This document shows, in pieces, positions 50,540 through 59,616 of a stretch of DNA of 64,000 bases. The notes under the pieces were generated by a model. It saw only the letters and a list, made by a program, of their open reading frames with translations, ran no database searches and was not told the origin of the DNA. How positions within the stretch are numbered: the first letter of the stretch is position 1; each line of letters opens with the position of its first letter. Source of the stretch: Venatoribacter cucullus (GTDB taxonomy: Bacteria > Pseudomonadota > Gammaproteobacteria > Pseudomonadales > Oceanobacteraceae); contig NZ_CP046056.1 in the NCBI RefSeq assembly GCF_016132445.1, positions 2,349,501 through 2,413,500 on the forward strand, in the 5' to 3' direction. Made by a program: the position numbers and the translations under genes.

Positions 50540-52090
50540 TTATACGCCGTCGGCTTGCGGATGCTGACGGGCAGCCCCCGACAACAACAGATTCAGCGCA
50601 TGAATGTACGCCTTGGCCGAGGCCACCACGATATCGGTATCCGCACCGCTGCCGTTAACAATGCGGCCGCCTTTTTCCAGCCGCACCGTCACTTCACCCT
50701 GGGAATCCGTGCCCTGAGTAATGGCATTTACCGAATACAGCAACAGGTTGGCACCGGACGCAGCAATGCTTTCAATGGCTTTCAGCGCGGCATCCACCGG
50801 ACCACTGCCGTTGGCTTTGGCGCGTTGTTCCTGACCGTTATGGCTGACCACCACTTCTGCAACCGGCGTTTCACCAATGGCGGAATGGCATTCCAGCGCC
50901 ACCAGCTTAAAGGTTTCGGGGGCGGCATCACTGATCGCTTCGCTGACCAGCGCCTGCAGGTCTTCGTCGAAAATTTCGTGCTTTTTATCGGCCAGCTCTT
51001 TAAAGCGGGCAAAGGCATCGTTCAGGGCGGCGTCGGTGTCGAAGGTGACGCCCAGCTCTTCCAGCCGGCTGCGGAAAGCGGCGCGGCCGGAGTGTTTGCC
51101 CATCACCATTTTATTGGCGCCCCAGCCCACATCTTCGGCCTTCATAATTTCGTAAGTTTCACGATGTTTCAGCACGCCGTCCTGGTGAATACCGGACTCA
51201 TGGGCAAAGGCGTTGGCGCCAACGATGGCCTTGTTCGGCTGTACCGGGAAACCGGTAATGGACGATACCAGGCGCGAGGTCGGTACGATGTGTGTGGTAT
51301 CAATGCCGGTTTCCAGCCCGAACAGGTCGTGACGGGTACGCAGCGCCATCACAATTTCTTCCAGCGCGGCGTTACCGGCGCGCTCGCCCAGACCGTTGAT
51401 GGTGCACTCAACCTGACGCGCGCCATTGGCCACCGCAGCCAGTGAGTTGGCCACCGCCAGACCGAGGTCGTTGTGGCAATGCACCGAGAAAATGGCTTTG
51501 TCAGCGTTGGGAATACGCTCCAGCAGGGTTTTGATTTTATAACCGAACTCTTCCGGAATGGCATAACCCACGGTATCCGGAATATTAATGGTACGCGCAC
51601 CAGCGTTGATGGCGGCTTCAATAATGCGGCAGAGGAAATCGTTTTCGGAACGGCCGGCGTCTTCGCAGGAAAACTCGACATCTTCCACCAGACTGCGGGC
51701 TTTTTTCACCGCATACACGGCCTGCTCTACCACCTGATCCGGTTGCATGCGCAGCTTGTACTGCATGTGGATGGGTGAGGTGGCAATAAAGGTATGAATA
51801 CGCGCCCGTTCGGCTTTTTTCAGCGCGTCGGCGGCGTGTTCAATATCGCGGTCAACGGCGCGGGCCAGACTGCAGATGGTGCTTTCGCGTACGGCCTCGG
51901 CCACCGCCTGAATGGCAGCAAAATCGCCCGGCGAGGCAGCGGCAAAACCGGCTTCAATCACATCGACGCGCATTTTTTCCAGCGCTTTACCAATGCGGAC
52001 CTTTTCTTCTTTGGTCATGGATGCGCCGGGGCTTTGTTCGCCATCGCGCATTGTCGTATCAAAAATAACCAAACGGTTCTGCTGGCTCAT
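50540..52090 (-). CDS. leuA: 2-isopropylmalate synthase
   Basis: A 516-residue enzyme for the first committed step of leucine synthesis (acetyl-CoA plus 2-oxoisovalerate). [16 protein letters not shown] and [10 protein letters not shown] are catalytic-domain motifs (about 10-275), and the C-terminal LeuA regulatory domain (about 390-510) gives leucine feedback. The ATG at 52090 has GGAG 6 nt upstream. It ends 2 bp before the holD-like start. Confidence 0.95.
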   Translation of the reverse strand: MSQQNRLVIFDTTMRDGEQSPGASMTKEEKVRIGKALEKMRVDVIEAGFAAASPGDFAAIQAVAEAVRESTICSLARAVDRDIEHAADALKKAERARIHTFIATSPIHMQYKLRMQPDQVVEQAVYAVKKARSLVEDVEFSCEDAGRSENDFLCRIIEAAINAGARTINIPDTVGYAIPEEFGYKIKTLLERIPNADKAIFSVHCHNDLGLAVANSLAAVANGARQVECTINGLGERAGNAALEEIVMALRTRHDLFGLETGIDTTHIVPTSRLVSSITGFPVQPNKAIVGANAFAHESGIHQDGVLKHRETYEIMKAEDVGWGANKMVMGKHSGRAAFRSRLEELGVTFDTDAALNDAFARFKELADKKHEIFDEDLQALVSEAISDAAPETFKLVALECHSAIGETPVAEVVVSHNGQEQRAKANGSGPVDAALKAIESIAASGANLLLYSVNAITQGTDSQGEVTVRLEKGGRIVNGSGADTDIVVASAKAYIHALNLLLSGAARQHPQADGV

Positions 52091-52110
52091 AGGCTGCTCC
52101 AATGCCGGAA

Positions 52111-52138
52111 AAAATCAGGCGCTTAGTATACGCCTGAT
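52111..52138 (-). terminator. leuA: Terminator-like hairpin just upstream of leuA, with nested -10 box
   Basis: On the minus strand ATCAGGCG-TATACTAAG-CGCCTGAT is followed by TTTTTT, ending about 21 nt before the leuA ATG. It fits an intrinsic terminator for upstream transcription. Its loop holds TATACT (52124-52129), a fair -10 box, so leuA may start its own transcript within the terminator. Confidence 0.6.
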
Positions 52139-52144
52139 CAGCAG

Positions 52145-52243
52145 CTATGGCAGCAAACCGGACGCCGGTAATTGCACCTGTACGGTACAGCCACCACCAG
52201 GGGTATCGGTAAAGCTGAGTTTGCCGTGATGGCGTTCGACTTC
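52145..52243 (-). pseudogene. 3' fragment of a sensor histidine kinase gene
   Basis: 32 codons and a stop. The frame reads EVERHHGKLSF, TDTPGGGCTV and QVQLP, the last strands of a kinase ATPase domain. Everything before it is missing; the reading frame changes at 52244, where a DsbD fragment begins. Confidence 0.75.
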
Positions 52244-52245
52244 AC

Positions 52246-52365
52246 CTTACAGCTGGTGCACCAATCAGCGTACCGATCCAGCACCACCGGGCGGCCATCC
52301 GCCTGTGCCTGCTGCAAGGCAGCGTTCAGTGCCGCCACGGTATCAACACGTCGGAACAATGGGCC
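52246..52365 (-). pseudogene. Internal fragment of dsbD (thioredoxin-like domain)
   Basis: About 40 codons reading GPLFRRVDTVAALNAAL, GRPVVLD and YADWCTSCK. This matches the start of the C-terminal thioredoxin domain of the thiol:disulfide interchange protein DsbD, including its CxxC. Both the membrane part and the rest of the domain are absent. It abuts other fragments on both sides with no spacer. Confidence 0.8.
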
Positions 52366-52608
52366 GGCGGCCTCCTGGCCACATCGGGCAACCGCAAACG
52401 TTTTTTATTAAAAGATGGCGTGCGTTACAGCCATATTCTGAATCCACTCAGCGGCTGGCCTGTTACCCAGGCCTTTCCGTCGGTCACCGTGGCCGGCCCG
52501 ACCTGTGTGCAATGTGGCTTGATTGCCACGCTGGCGTTGCTGCAGGGAGCGCAGGCGGAAGCCTTCTTACAGAAAACCGGCCTGCGTTACTGGCTGGTGC
52601 GCCCTTAA
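52366..52608 (+). pseudogene. 3' fragment of apbE (FAD:protein FMN transferase)
   Basis: About 80 codons and a stop on the plus strand, reading GLLATSGNRK, then KDGVRYSHILNPLSGWPV, then VTVAGPTCVQCGLIATLALL. This is the C-terminal part of ApbE, including the RYSHI..PLSG..P motif. The 5' three quarters are missing, and the fragment starts where the oppositely oriented dsbD fragment begins. Confidence 0.8.
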
Positions 52609-52656
52609 GCAGCGCGTATTGTTAGCAGCGCTTATTTTTAACAGCGCTTATTTTTT
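52608..52656. repeat. Three imperfect 16-17-bp tandem repeats
   Basis: AGCAGCGCGTATTGTT, AGCAGCGCTTATTTTTA and ACAGCGCTTATTTTTT follow each other from the apbE fragment stop into the last codons of the SPOR gene, whose stop (52648-52650) lies in the third unit. Confidence 0.65.
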
Positions 52657-53178
52657 CACCACTTCCCGCAATTCCAGCGGGCTGATGCTGCGCGCCACCA
52701 GCTGGTCGTGGGCTTTATTCAGATGCGAGCGGTCAGTGAAGGGGCCAACGAATACCCGGTGCCAGGTGCTGCCATTGACGCTGCTTTCCTGACGATAAGC
52801 CGGCATGCCTTCCAGCAACAAGCTGGCGCGCAGGCGTTCGGCATCATCGAGCGAGCGGAATGAGCCGGCCTGCAGGCGGTACTCATACTTCACATCGTCT
52901 TTCGGTGTGGACTTGTAAGCATCCACCTTAGGCACTTCCACGGTCTGGTTTTCCAGCAATTTGTAGAAGTCGTAATCCGGTTTCGGCGTGTCTTTGGCCG
53001 ATTCTTTCAGCTTCTCTTTACCCTGCTGTAACGCTTTACGGGCCTCGCCCTTCACTGCATCCAGCTCATTACTGGCGGGAATGGTGGAGATGTAGAGAAT
53101 AAACCCCAGAAATGCCACCGCCAGGGTGGGCGTTATTACCCACACCCAGCGGGGAATGCTACTGCCTTTGTCTGCCAT
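52648..53178 (-). CDS. SPOR-domain membrane protein (FtsN-like)
   Basis: A 176-residue bitopic protein. A basic N-terminus and one membrane helix (about 12-31) are followed by a helical stalk and a SPOR domain (about 97-172; YRLQAGSFRSLDDAERLRASL, VFVGPFTDR). SPOR domains bind denuded glycan strands at the division site. It lies 35 bp downstream of argS; the same argS-SPOR pair is known in Pseudomonas. Confidence 0.88.
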   Translation of the reverse strand: MADKGSSIPRWVWVITPTLAVAFLGFILYISTIPASNELDAVKGEARKALQQGKEKLKESAKDTPKPDYDFYKLLENQTVEVPKVDAYKSTPKDDVKYEYRLQAGSFRSLDDAERLRASLLLEGMPAYRQESSVNGSTWHRVFVGPFTDRSHLNKAHDQLVARSISPLELREVVKK

Positions 53179-53213
53179 AACCGTTCCGTTAATCCTGTGC
53201 TGAAAGTGCCGGT

Positions 53214-54899
53214 TTACATTTCTTCCGGGGCGGAAACGCCCAGCAAGCCCAGACCATTGGCGACCACCTGGCGTACCGCTTCGGCCAGCGCCAGGCGGCC
53301 ATTACGCAGGTTTTCATCGTCCACCAGGGTTTTTTCAGCGTTGTACCAGGCGTGGAAATCACCGGCCAGTTCGCGCAGATAGGTGGCAACCATGTGCGGT
53401 TCGTTGTTGTTGGCGGCGTTGCTCACCACTTCCGGGAAGCGACCCAGTTTCACGATCAGGTCTTTTTCACTGTCCAGCGTCAGAGCGCTTAAGGCGGCCA
53501 GACCCGTTTCAGCGTTCCAACTCTGACCGGCTTCGGCCAGCTTGCGGAAAATAGAGCACACCCGGGCATGGGCATACTGGATGTAGTACACCGGGTTATC
53601 GGACGACTGCGAACGGGCCAGGTCGATATCGAAGGTCAGCTGACTGTCGGCTTTACGCGCGGCCAGGAAGTAACGGGTAGCATCGCGGCCGACTTCGTCG
53701 ATCAGGTCGCGCAGGGTCAGATAGGAGCCGGCCCGCTTGGAGATTTTTACCTCTTCGCCACCACGCATCACGGTCACCATCTGATGCAGCACGTAGTCTG
53801 GCCAGCCCTGGGGAATACCGGCGTTCAGTGCCTGCAGACCGGCACGGACACGGGTAATGGTGCTGTGGTGGTCGGCGCCCTGCTCGTTCACTACGCGGGT
53901 GAAACCACGGTTCCATTTGTCCAGGTGGTAGGCCACGTCCGGTACGAAATAGGTGTAGCCGCCATCGGTTTTGCGCATCACGCGGTCTTTGTCGTCACCG
54001 AAATCGGTGGTGCGCAGCCACAGCGCGCCACCCTCTTCATAGGTGTAACCGTTGGCGATCAGACGCTGGACGGCGTTTTCGACTTTGCCATCGGTATACA
54101 GCGAGGATTCGAGGAAATAGACATCAAAATCCACCCCGAAGGCTTTTAAATCGAGGTCTTGCTCATGGCGCAGATAGGCCACGGCAAAATGGCGAATGGC
54201 TTCCAGATCATCGGCGTTGCCGGTACCGGTAAAGCTCTGGTCTTCCGAACGCACGGTATCGCCGCGCATAAAGCTGGCAGCCAGCTCCACAATATATTCA
54301 CCCCGGTAGCCATCTTCCGGCCAGCTGGCGTCGTCCGGGGTCAGGCCTTTGCAGCGTGCCTGTACGGATAACGCCAGATTGTTAATCTGCGCGCCGGCAT
54401 CGTTGTAATAAAACTCACGGGTAACGTCCCAACCGGTGGCTTGCAGCAGACGGCACAGGCAATCGCCCACCGCCGCACCACGGCCATGACCAATGTGCAG
54501 CGGCCCGGTCGGATTAGCGGATACGAACTCCACCTGCACCTTGCGGCCGGCGCCATCGTTGTTGCGGCCGTATTGTTCCCGCTGCTCCAGTACTGCCTGC
54601 ACCAGGCTGGCGGTGGATGCTTCACTTAAATAGAAATTGATAAACCCCGGGCCGGCGATGTCGGTTTTCGCCACCAACGTATTAACCGGCAGCGCGGCCA
54701 CCAGCAGCTGCGCCAATTCACGCGGATTTTTACCCGCCGGTTTGGCCAGCATCATGGCCAGGTTGGTGGCCAGATCACCGTGGGCTTTGTCGCGGGTATT
54801 TTCGATCTGAATGCGGGGCTCCAGATCGGCAGGCAGAGTGCCCTGAGTTTTCAGTGTGGTGACAGCAGCAGACAAAAGCTCGGCGATTTGCGGTTTCAT
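53214..54899 (-). CDS. argS: Arginyl-tRNA synthetase
   Basis: A 561-residue class Ia synthetase. The N-terminal Add-1 tRNA-binding domain (about 1-110) is followed by the HIGH motif in [13 protein letters not shown] (about 128-135). KISKRAG takes the place of KMSKS, as is usual in ArgRS, and a DALR anticodon-binding domain (about 440-561) completes it. It follows a 486-bp gene-free stretch with DnaA-box-like sites. Confidence 0.96.
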   Translation of the reverse strand: MKPQIAELLSAAVTTLKTQGTLPADLEPRIQIENTRDKAHGDLATNLAMMLAKPAGKNPRELAQLLVAALPVNTLVAKTDIAGPGFINFYLSEASTASLVQAVLEQREQYGRNNDGAGRKVQVEFVSANPTGPLHIGHGRGAAVGDCLCRLLQATGWDVTREFYYNDAGAQINNLALSVQARCKGLTPDDASWPEDGYRGEYIVELAASFMRGDTVRSEDQSFTGTGNADDLEAIRHFAVAYLRHEQDLDLKAFGVDFDVYFLESSLYTDGKVENAVQRLIANGYTYEEGGALWLRTTDFGDDKDRVMRKTDGGYTYFVPDVAYHLDKWNRGFTRVVNEQGADHHSTITRVRAGLQALNAGIPQGWPDYVLHQMVTVMRGGEEVKISKRAGSYLTLRDLIDEVGRDATRYFLAARKADSQLTFDIDLARSQSSDNPVYYIQYAHARVCSIFRKLAEAGQSWNAETGLAALSALTLDSEKDLIVKLGRFPEVVSNAANNNEPHMVATYLRELAGDFHAWYNAEKTLVDDENLRNGRLALAEAVRQVVANGLGLLGVSAPEEM

Positions 54900-55015
54900 A
54901 AGGGCAATCGGACCTGATCGGATAAGCGGAATGGGAAAGGGGCGGGATTATCGCAAAAATGCCGGTGTGGGTGAAGCAAAGCCGACCACGCCTGCTGCAG
55001 CGGGGTTTTTACCGG

Positions 55016-55302
55016 TTATCCCCGGCTTATCCTCGCACCATCCAGAGTTTTCCCACACAGTTATCCACAAAATAAAATCAATACGTTATGCGTGTTTATT
55101 AACGCCATAACACAGCAACAGACCTCAGCCTACTGATTTAATTCAGAAAAACTTCTTGAAAAACAGCGCCAGTGCTGGTTCTGGCGGGTTTTCATACGAT
55201 CGTTTAAATTTTCACCGATCTGAGCGGAAACACTGCACGGTCGGGGCTGACAGCAGTTACCCCAATCTTATCCAGAAAGTTATCCACAGAAACTCTGGAT
55301 AA
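55016..55302. promoter_or_regulatory. Cluster of DnaA-box-like sites upstream of argS
   Basis: The gene-free stretch 54900-55385 holds two perfect TTATCCACA boxes (55061-55069, 55280-55288), two TTATCCAGA boxes (55268-55276 on plus, 55294-55302 on minus) and weaker ones (55016-55024, 55027-55035). The last three near 55268-55302 form the inverted pair GTTATCC..GGATAAC. An A/T-rich tract follows the first perfect box. Nothing else was recognised in this stretch apart from the azoR terminator at its far end. Confidence 0.5.
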
Positions 55303-55330
55303 CCCTCAACAGCATGGGGCAGAAAAGAAA

Positions 55331-55350
55331 CCGGCCGGGAATCCGGCCAG
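55331..55350 (-). terminator. Terminator after azoR
   Basis: On the minus strand GGCCGG-ATTC-CCGGCC is followed by the T-rich GGTTTCTTTTC, about 36 bp after the azoR stop. Confidence 0.55.
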
Positions 55351-55385
55351 TTAAGTCTTGCAGCGGTGCCGTATGACGGTGGTGC

Positions 55386-55982
55386 TTACAGCGCCGCGAT
55401 TTCTTCGCTCGCCGCCGCCAGCGCCTGGGCCTTGGCGTCGTCACCCATGTTCAGGCCTTCGGCGTGAATCATGCGCACATCGGTCAGGCCGATAAAGCCC
55501 AGAATGGTTTTGATAAAGGGCGTCTGTGAGTCCAACGGAGTGCCTTTGTAGTTACCACCACGAGCGGTGATGATGGTCACCGGCTTGTTGGCCAACAATC
55601 CCACCGGGCCGGTTTCGGTGTATTTGAAGGTCACCCCGGCGCGGCACAGCTGGTCAAGGTAAGACTTCATCTGCGCCGGCACGGTGAAGTTGTACATTGG
55701 CATACCGATCAGCACTTCATCGGCGCTGCTGATTTCTTCAATCAGCGCATCCGAGTAGGCCACCACGGCTTTCTGCTCATCATTACGGTCATCGGCCGGA
55801 GTAAAAAAAGCACCGACAACGGTGGCATCCAGATACGGCGGTACATCGGTGGCCAGATCACGCACCACCACAGTGCCGTTCGGGTTTTTCTGCTGCCAGT
55901 TGCTGATAAATTTTGCCGCCAGCTGACTGGATTGGCCGTTATCACCAAAGATGCTGCCTTTAACGTACAGAAGAGTGCTCAT
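55386..55982 (-). CDS. azoR: FMN-dependent NADH-azoreductase (AzoR-like)
   Basis: A 198-residue flavodoxin-fold quinone/azo reductase. The FMN loops are near residues 9-18 (KGSIFGDNGQSS) and PMYNFTVPAQMKSYLDQ (about 95-111), with TARGG near 140. GGAG lies 6 nt before the ATG. Enzymes of this family reduce quinones in two-electron steps and may protect against thiol stress. It stands alone, with its own terminator. Confidence 0.9.
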   Translation of the reverse strand: MSTLLYVKGSIFGDNGQSSQLAAKFISNWQQKNPNGTVVVRDLATDVPPYLDATVVGAFFTPADDRNDEQKAVVAYSDALIEEISSADEVLIGMPMYNFTVPAQMKSYLDQLCRAGVTFKYTETGPVGLLANKPVTIITARGGNYKGTPLDSQTPFIKTILGFIGLTDVRMIHAEGLNMGDDAKAQALAAASEEIAAL

Positions 55983-56087
55983 GTTGTGCTCCGATAAACA
56001 GGGTTAACGAGGAATGGGGCCATTCTGCTGCAGCAAACACCTGAATAAAATCGCAAAAAACTGAAGCTAACCTTCGATTCTGTCGAA

Positions 56088-57470
56088 TCAATCAACCCGC
56101 ACCAGCTTACCCTTGTCCCAGCCGAGCCGGCCGGTCTGTACTTTCTGGCGCTGAATGCCGGGATTATTACTGAGCATAAACAGGTCGCCGTTCCGTCCGG
56201 TCAGGATGCGCGGCACGCCGCAGGCTTTCGCCAATTCTGCATGGGCCTGCATGTGCACGGCTTCGCCATGTACCGGAATGGCAATCTGCGGCTGTACCCA
56301 GCGGTACAGGGTTTCCAGCTCTTGCTGGGCCGGATGCCCGGAGGCGTGAATGGGCTTAATCGCCATTTCGGCGGTGATTACTTCCACGCCGCGGCTTTCC
56401 AGCTGCCGGATCAGCCCGGCAATGGAGTCTTCGTTGCCCGGAATGGCGCGGGCGCTGAAAATCACCCGGTCGCCGGGTTCCAGATCAAAATCGGGATGCG
56501 TGCCAGCGGCCAGCCGGCGCAGTGCTGTGCGCGGTTCGCCCTGACTGCCGGTGGCCACGGCCAGCACTTCATGGCGTGGTAAATACCCCAGGTGCCCGGT
56601 GTCCACGGTGCCGGCACTGTAGGGCCAGACTCCAGCGCGCTTGGCGCACTGGAACATGGTCACCATCGAACGACCGTACAGGCCCATATAACGGCCGGTA
56701 TCGTCCGCCACATGGGACAGGGTTAACAGGCGGGCGATGTTGCTGCCGAAACAGGTAACAATCACCCGCCCCGGTGCGGTTTCAATGTAATGGCGCAGGC
56801 CTTCGTACAGCTCGCCTTCGGAAGCAGAGTGACCATTCACCGTGGCGTTGGTGGAATCACACACCATGGCGCGCACACCTTCCGTGGCCAGTTGGGTAAA
56901 GGTGTCTTGCCGGTAGCCATGCCCGACCATCGGCTCGGGGTCGAGTTTCCAGTCGCCGGTGTGGAAAATATTACCGGCCGGAGTGCGGATCATCAGCGCG
57001 TTGGGGTCGGGGACTGAATGCGTCAGCGCCAGCCATTGCACATTGAACGTGCCAATCTGCAGGCGCTCGCCGGTCTCGGGCACGATGATTTTTACCCGGT
57101 GCAGCAAGCCCTGTTCGACCAGTTTCTTCTTCAGCACTTCGGCGGTGAACCGCGTGCAATACACCGGGCAACGTAACTTAGACCACAGGTAAGGCACGGC
57201 CCCGATATGATCTTCGTGGGCGTGGGTAATAATCAGCCCGGCCAGCTGGTCACGGTGGCGGACGATAAAATCCGGATCAGCCATCTGAATATCTGGCTCT
57301 CCGGCCTGATGCACCGAACCATCCGCTACAACGCGGCCGGGACGCGGGAAGGTCACACCGCAGTCCACCATCAGCCACTGGCCATCGTGGCCGTACAGAT
57401 TCATGTTCATGCCGATCTCACCGGTGCCGCCTAACGGCAGAAAGAACAGATCGCGCTCAGAAGGAGTCAT
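56088..57470 (-). CDS. RNase J-like metallo-beta-lactamase/beta-CASP nuclease
   Basis: A 460-residue protein of the RNase J family. FLPLGGTGEIGMNMNLY begins the lactamase domain, THAHEDHIG is the metal motif (HxHxDH), HTGDWK follows, and the beta-CASP insert has VCDSTNAT and the CFGSNIARL segment. PIHASGHPA and IPVHGE complete the metal site. It is about 90 residues shorter than Bacillus RNase J1 and lacks the C-terminal domain. Such short forms occur in some Proteobacteria beside RNase E/G; the RNA target is unknown. Confidence 0.87.
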   Translation of the reverse strand: MTPSERDLFFLPLGGTGEIGMNMNLYGHDGQWLMVDCGVTFPRPGRVVADGSVHQAGEPDIQMADPDFIVRHRDQLAGLIITHAHEDHIGAVPYLWSKLRCPVYCTRFTAEVLKKKLVEQGLLHRVKIIVPETGERLQIGTFNVQWLALTHSVPDPNALMIRTPAGNIFHTGDWKLDPEPMVGHGYRQDTFTQLATEGVRAMVCDSTNATVNGHSASEGELYEGLRHYIETAPGRVIVTCFGSNIARLLTLSHVADDTGRYMGLYGRSMVTMFQCAKRAGVWPYSAGTVDTGHLGYLPRHEVLAVATGSQGEPRTALRRLAAGTHPDFDLEPGDRVIFSARAIPGNEDSIAGLIRQLESRGVEVITAEMAIKPIHASGHPAQQELETLYRWVQPQIAIPVHGEAVHMQAHAELAKACGVPRILTGRNGDLFMLSNNPGIQRQKVQTGRLGWDKGKLVRVD

Positions 57471-57528
57471 GGTTAGTCCGGTTGTGTGGCGAATATTTTT
57501 TAAATGCTGTGCTGGGTATTGTTACCGT

Positions 57529-58398
57529 TTACTGCGGCAAACTGAATTCCACCGCACCGTTAAGCTCAACCGATTCCTCACCGCTAACGGCCAGTTCGAG
57601 CCGGATTTTGCCATTATCCAGTTGGGTCACCCGATAGCTGCCACTGCGCAGATTCAAACTCTGCATATTAGGTGCTGCAATATTCACGTATTCATGGTTG
57701 CCCAGATTGCCGCCTGTACCGCTAAAATCAAGGCTACTGACCCCGACCACAAATCCCGAACCGTTGCGCTCATCAATATATTTGCAGTCGGGATAAACAG
57801 AGCAAGTGCTGCTGACAATATCAATGCTTCTGCGCGGACCACTGGCAAATTGCACACTGGATATTTCCACCCGGTCGGCATGCCACGACGTCCCCATGAT
57901 GCTGCCCTGCAATGGCTGGTTTTTAAAGTCATAACAATACTGACGCAGAGGCTGCGGCGGCTGTAACGCTAATTGGCGCATGTCTTCGCGCAGGGTACGA
58001 CCGAATTCCACGTAATAACGCTGACCACGGGCAACCATATAAATCTGAACGTCGCGCTCCGGATAACAGAATGCCGAAAAACCCATCACCACGCCCTCAT
58101 CATTCACGGCCTTCACCCGGAAGCTGTCCGCCTTTAAGCTCCAGCCGTCTTTCAAAGCCAATACAGCATCCGGGTCGCTGACGTAATGTTTGGCGGCGTA
58201 ATCAAAGTTATATTTGGCCAGCGTCTGATACAGGTACATGGCGGTATCGGCTTTCCATTTTTCCTGCTGATCAGCCGGGCTGAATTCGGCTTCAGTGGCA
58301 GCCGCAGTATCAGTTGTTTTGGCACCTGTTTCACCGGCGGTCTGATCCTGACCACAGGCAACCAATAGCGCCAGCAAACACATGGTTATGAATCTCAT
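57529..58398 (-). CDS. Lipoprotein of unknown function
   Basis: A 289-residue predicted lipoprotein. The signal ends in the lipobox LVAC (Cys15), followed by a Thr/Ala-rich linker (about 18-38). The rest is a beta-rich domain with four cysteines in pairs (FCYPERD, YCYDF, TCSVYPDC), perhaps disulfide-bonded. The start at 58398 has GGGAG 6 nt upstream. I do not recognise the family. It lies 58 bp upstream of the RNase J-like gene on the same strand. Confidence 0.75.
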   Translation of the reverse strand: MRFITMCLLALLVACGQDQTAGETGAKTTDTAAATEAEFSPADQQEKWKADTAMYLYQTLAKYNFDYAAKHYVSDPDAVLALKDGWSLKADSFRVKAVNDEGVVMGFSAFCYPERDVQIYMVARGQRYYVEFGRTLREDMRQLALQPPQPLRQYCYDFKNQPLQGSIMGTSWHADRVEISSVQFASGPRRSIDIVSSTCSVYPDCKYIDERNGSGFVVGVSSLDFSGTGGNLGNHEYVNIAAPNMQSLNLRSGSYRVTQLDNGKIRLELAVSGEESVELNGAVEFSLPQ

Positions 58399-58571
58399 TT
58401 TTTCTCCCTTAAAAGTCATCAGTGCTGCTCTGCGGCAGCCCGGCGGCGATTCTAACGCCGCTCTCTGTTCTCCACCATCTGCCGTGCAACATAACGGCGT
58501 CACCACGGTGCTTGTGGCCCATCATCACAATGCTTACACTGCCGCCCTGCTTATCTGACCCTGTTCTGTTT

Positions 58572-59273
58572 ATGTCCCTGTCTCCCCTGAATGCACTGGT
58601 GCTGCGTACCTCGCTGCCGGTGATGTTTGGCTATTTGCCCTTAGGCGCGGCCTTCGGCGTGCTGTTCAGCGAGCTGGATTACCACTGGCTGTACGCCACG
58701 GCGATGGGGCTGTTTATTTACGCCGGCGCCGGACAATTTCTGGCCGTGGGATTACTGGCCAATCAGGCAACGCTGACCGAAATGGCGGTGGCCACCCTGC
58801 TGATTAATTCGCGCCATATTTTTTACGGCCTGTCATTAATCAGCCGTATGCCCAACCGGGGCTGGCGCCGCCTTTATCAGATTTTTGGCCTCACCGATGA
58901 AACCTACTCGCTGATTACTGCCACACCGCTGCCGGCGGATATCGACCGCGGCCAGTTCCAGCTGCGCATTACTGCAGTGAACCAGCTGTACTGGGTTATA
59001 GGCTGCACCCTTGGCGCCTGGCTTGGCAGCCAACTGGAATTCAACACCGCCGGCATCGCCTTTGTATTACCGGCGCTGTTTATGGTGCTGACCATCGAAC
59101 AGTACAAACACCTGCGCGATATGCGTCCTTTTATTGCCGCCCTGCTGATTGGCTTCGGCACATTGCTGCTGATCAGCCGCGAACAGATGCTGCTGATTGC
59201 CATTCTGCTCAGCCTCAGCGTGCTGATGATGCAATACGCCGCGCACCGCTCACCCAGAGGGCCTGAAGCATGA
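58572..59273 (+). CDS. azlC: AzlC-family branched-chain amino acid exporter, large subunit
   Basis: A 233-residue membrane protein with about six to seven helices. FGYLPLGAAFGVLFSE, FIYAGAGQF and LLINSRHIFYGLSL are the AzlC motifs. With AzlD it exports branched-chain amino acids or analogues in studied bacteria. The ATG at 58572 is chosen by family start. It overlaps azlD by 4 bp (ATGA). Confidence 0.9.
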   Translation: MSLSPLNALVLRTSLPVMFGYLPLGAAFGVLFSELDYHWLYATAMGLFIYAGAGQFLAVGLLANQATLTEMAVATLLINSRHIFYGLSLISRMPNRGWRRLYQIFGLTDETYSLITATPLPADIDRGQFQLRITAVNQLYWVIGCTLGAWLGSQLEFNTAGIAFVLPALFMVLTIEQYKHLRDMRPFIAALLIGFGTLLLISREQMLLIAILLSLSVLMMQYAAHRSPRGPEA

Positions 59274-59596
59274 ACGAATTCTGGCATCTGAGCAGTGTGA
59301 TTGCGCTGCTGGCGGGCGTTACCTTCCTGACCCGCGCGCTGCCTTTTATGGTGCTAGGACGGGTGGCCGACCACCCGCTGCTGGAACACCTTGGTCGTTT
59401 TCTGCCGCCAATAGTGATGGTGCTGCTGGTGATTTATTCGTTTAAAAACGACGTGGCATTCTCGCTGGATTTTCTGCCCGAACTGGGCTGCCTGCTGCTG
59501 GTAACGGCGCTGCACCTGGCGTTCCGCCAGGCGCTGATCAGTATTGTCGGAGGGACGGCGATGTATATGCTGCTGATGCAGATTGGGGTGGGGTGA
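59270..59596 (+). CDS. azlD: AzlD-family exporter, small subunit
   Basis: A 108-residue membrane protein with four helices. FLTRALPFMVLG and the HLGRFLPPIVMVLLVIYSFK segment are typical of AzlD. It works with AzlC, and its start is fused to the azlC stop. The convergent HNH gene ends 20 bp downstream, with no terminator seen. Confidence 0.9.
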   Translation: MNEFWHLSSVIALLAGVTFLTRALPFMVLGRVADHPLLEHLGRFLPPIVMVLLVIYSFKNDVAFSLDFLPELGCLLLVTALHLAFRQALISIVGGTAMYMLLMQIGVG

Positions 59597-59616
59597 TTAC
59601 CCTGATTTATACGACG

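Noticed and set aside
52172-52411. Plus-strand 79-codon open frame in the fragment patch
   Set aside because: It runs antisense to the kinase and dsbD remnants and reads through their joints, so it is a chance frame.
55016-55302. Chromosomal origin of replication at the DnaA-box cluster
   Set aside because: No dnaA, dnaN, rpmH, gidA or parAB neighbours and no clear array of 13-mers; kept only as a DnaA-site cluster.
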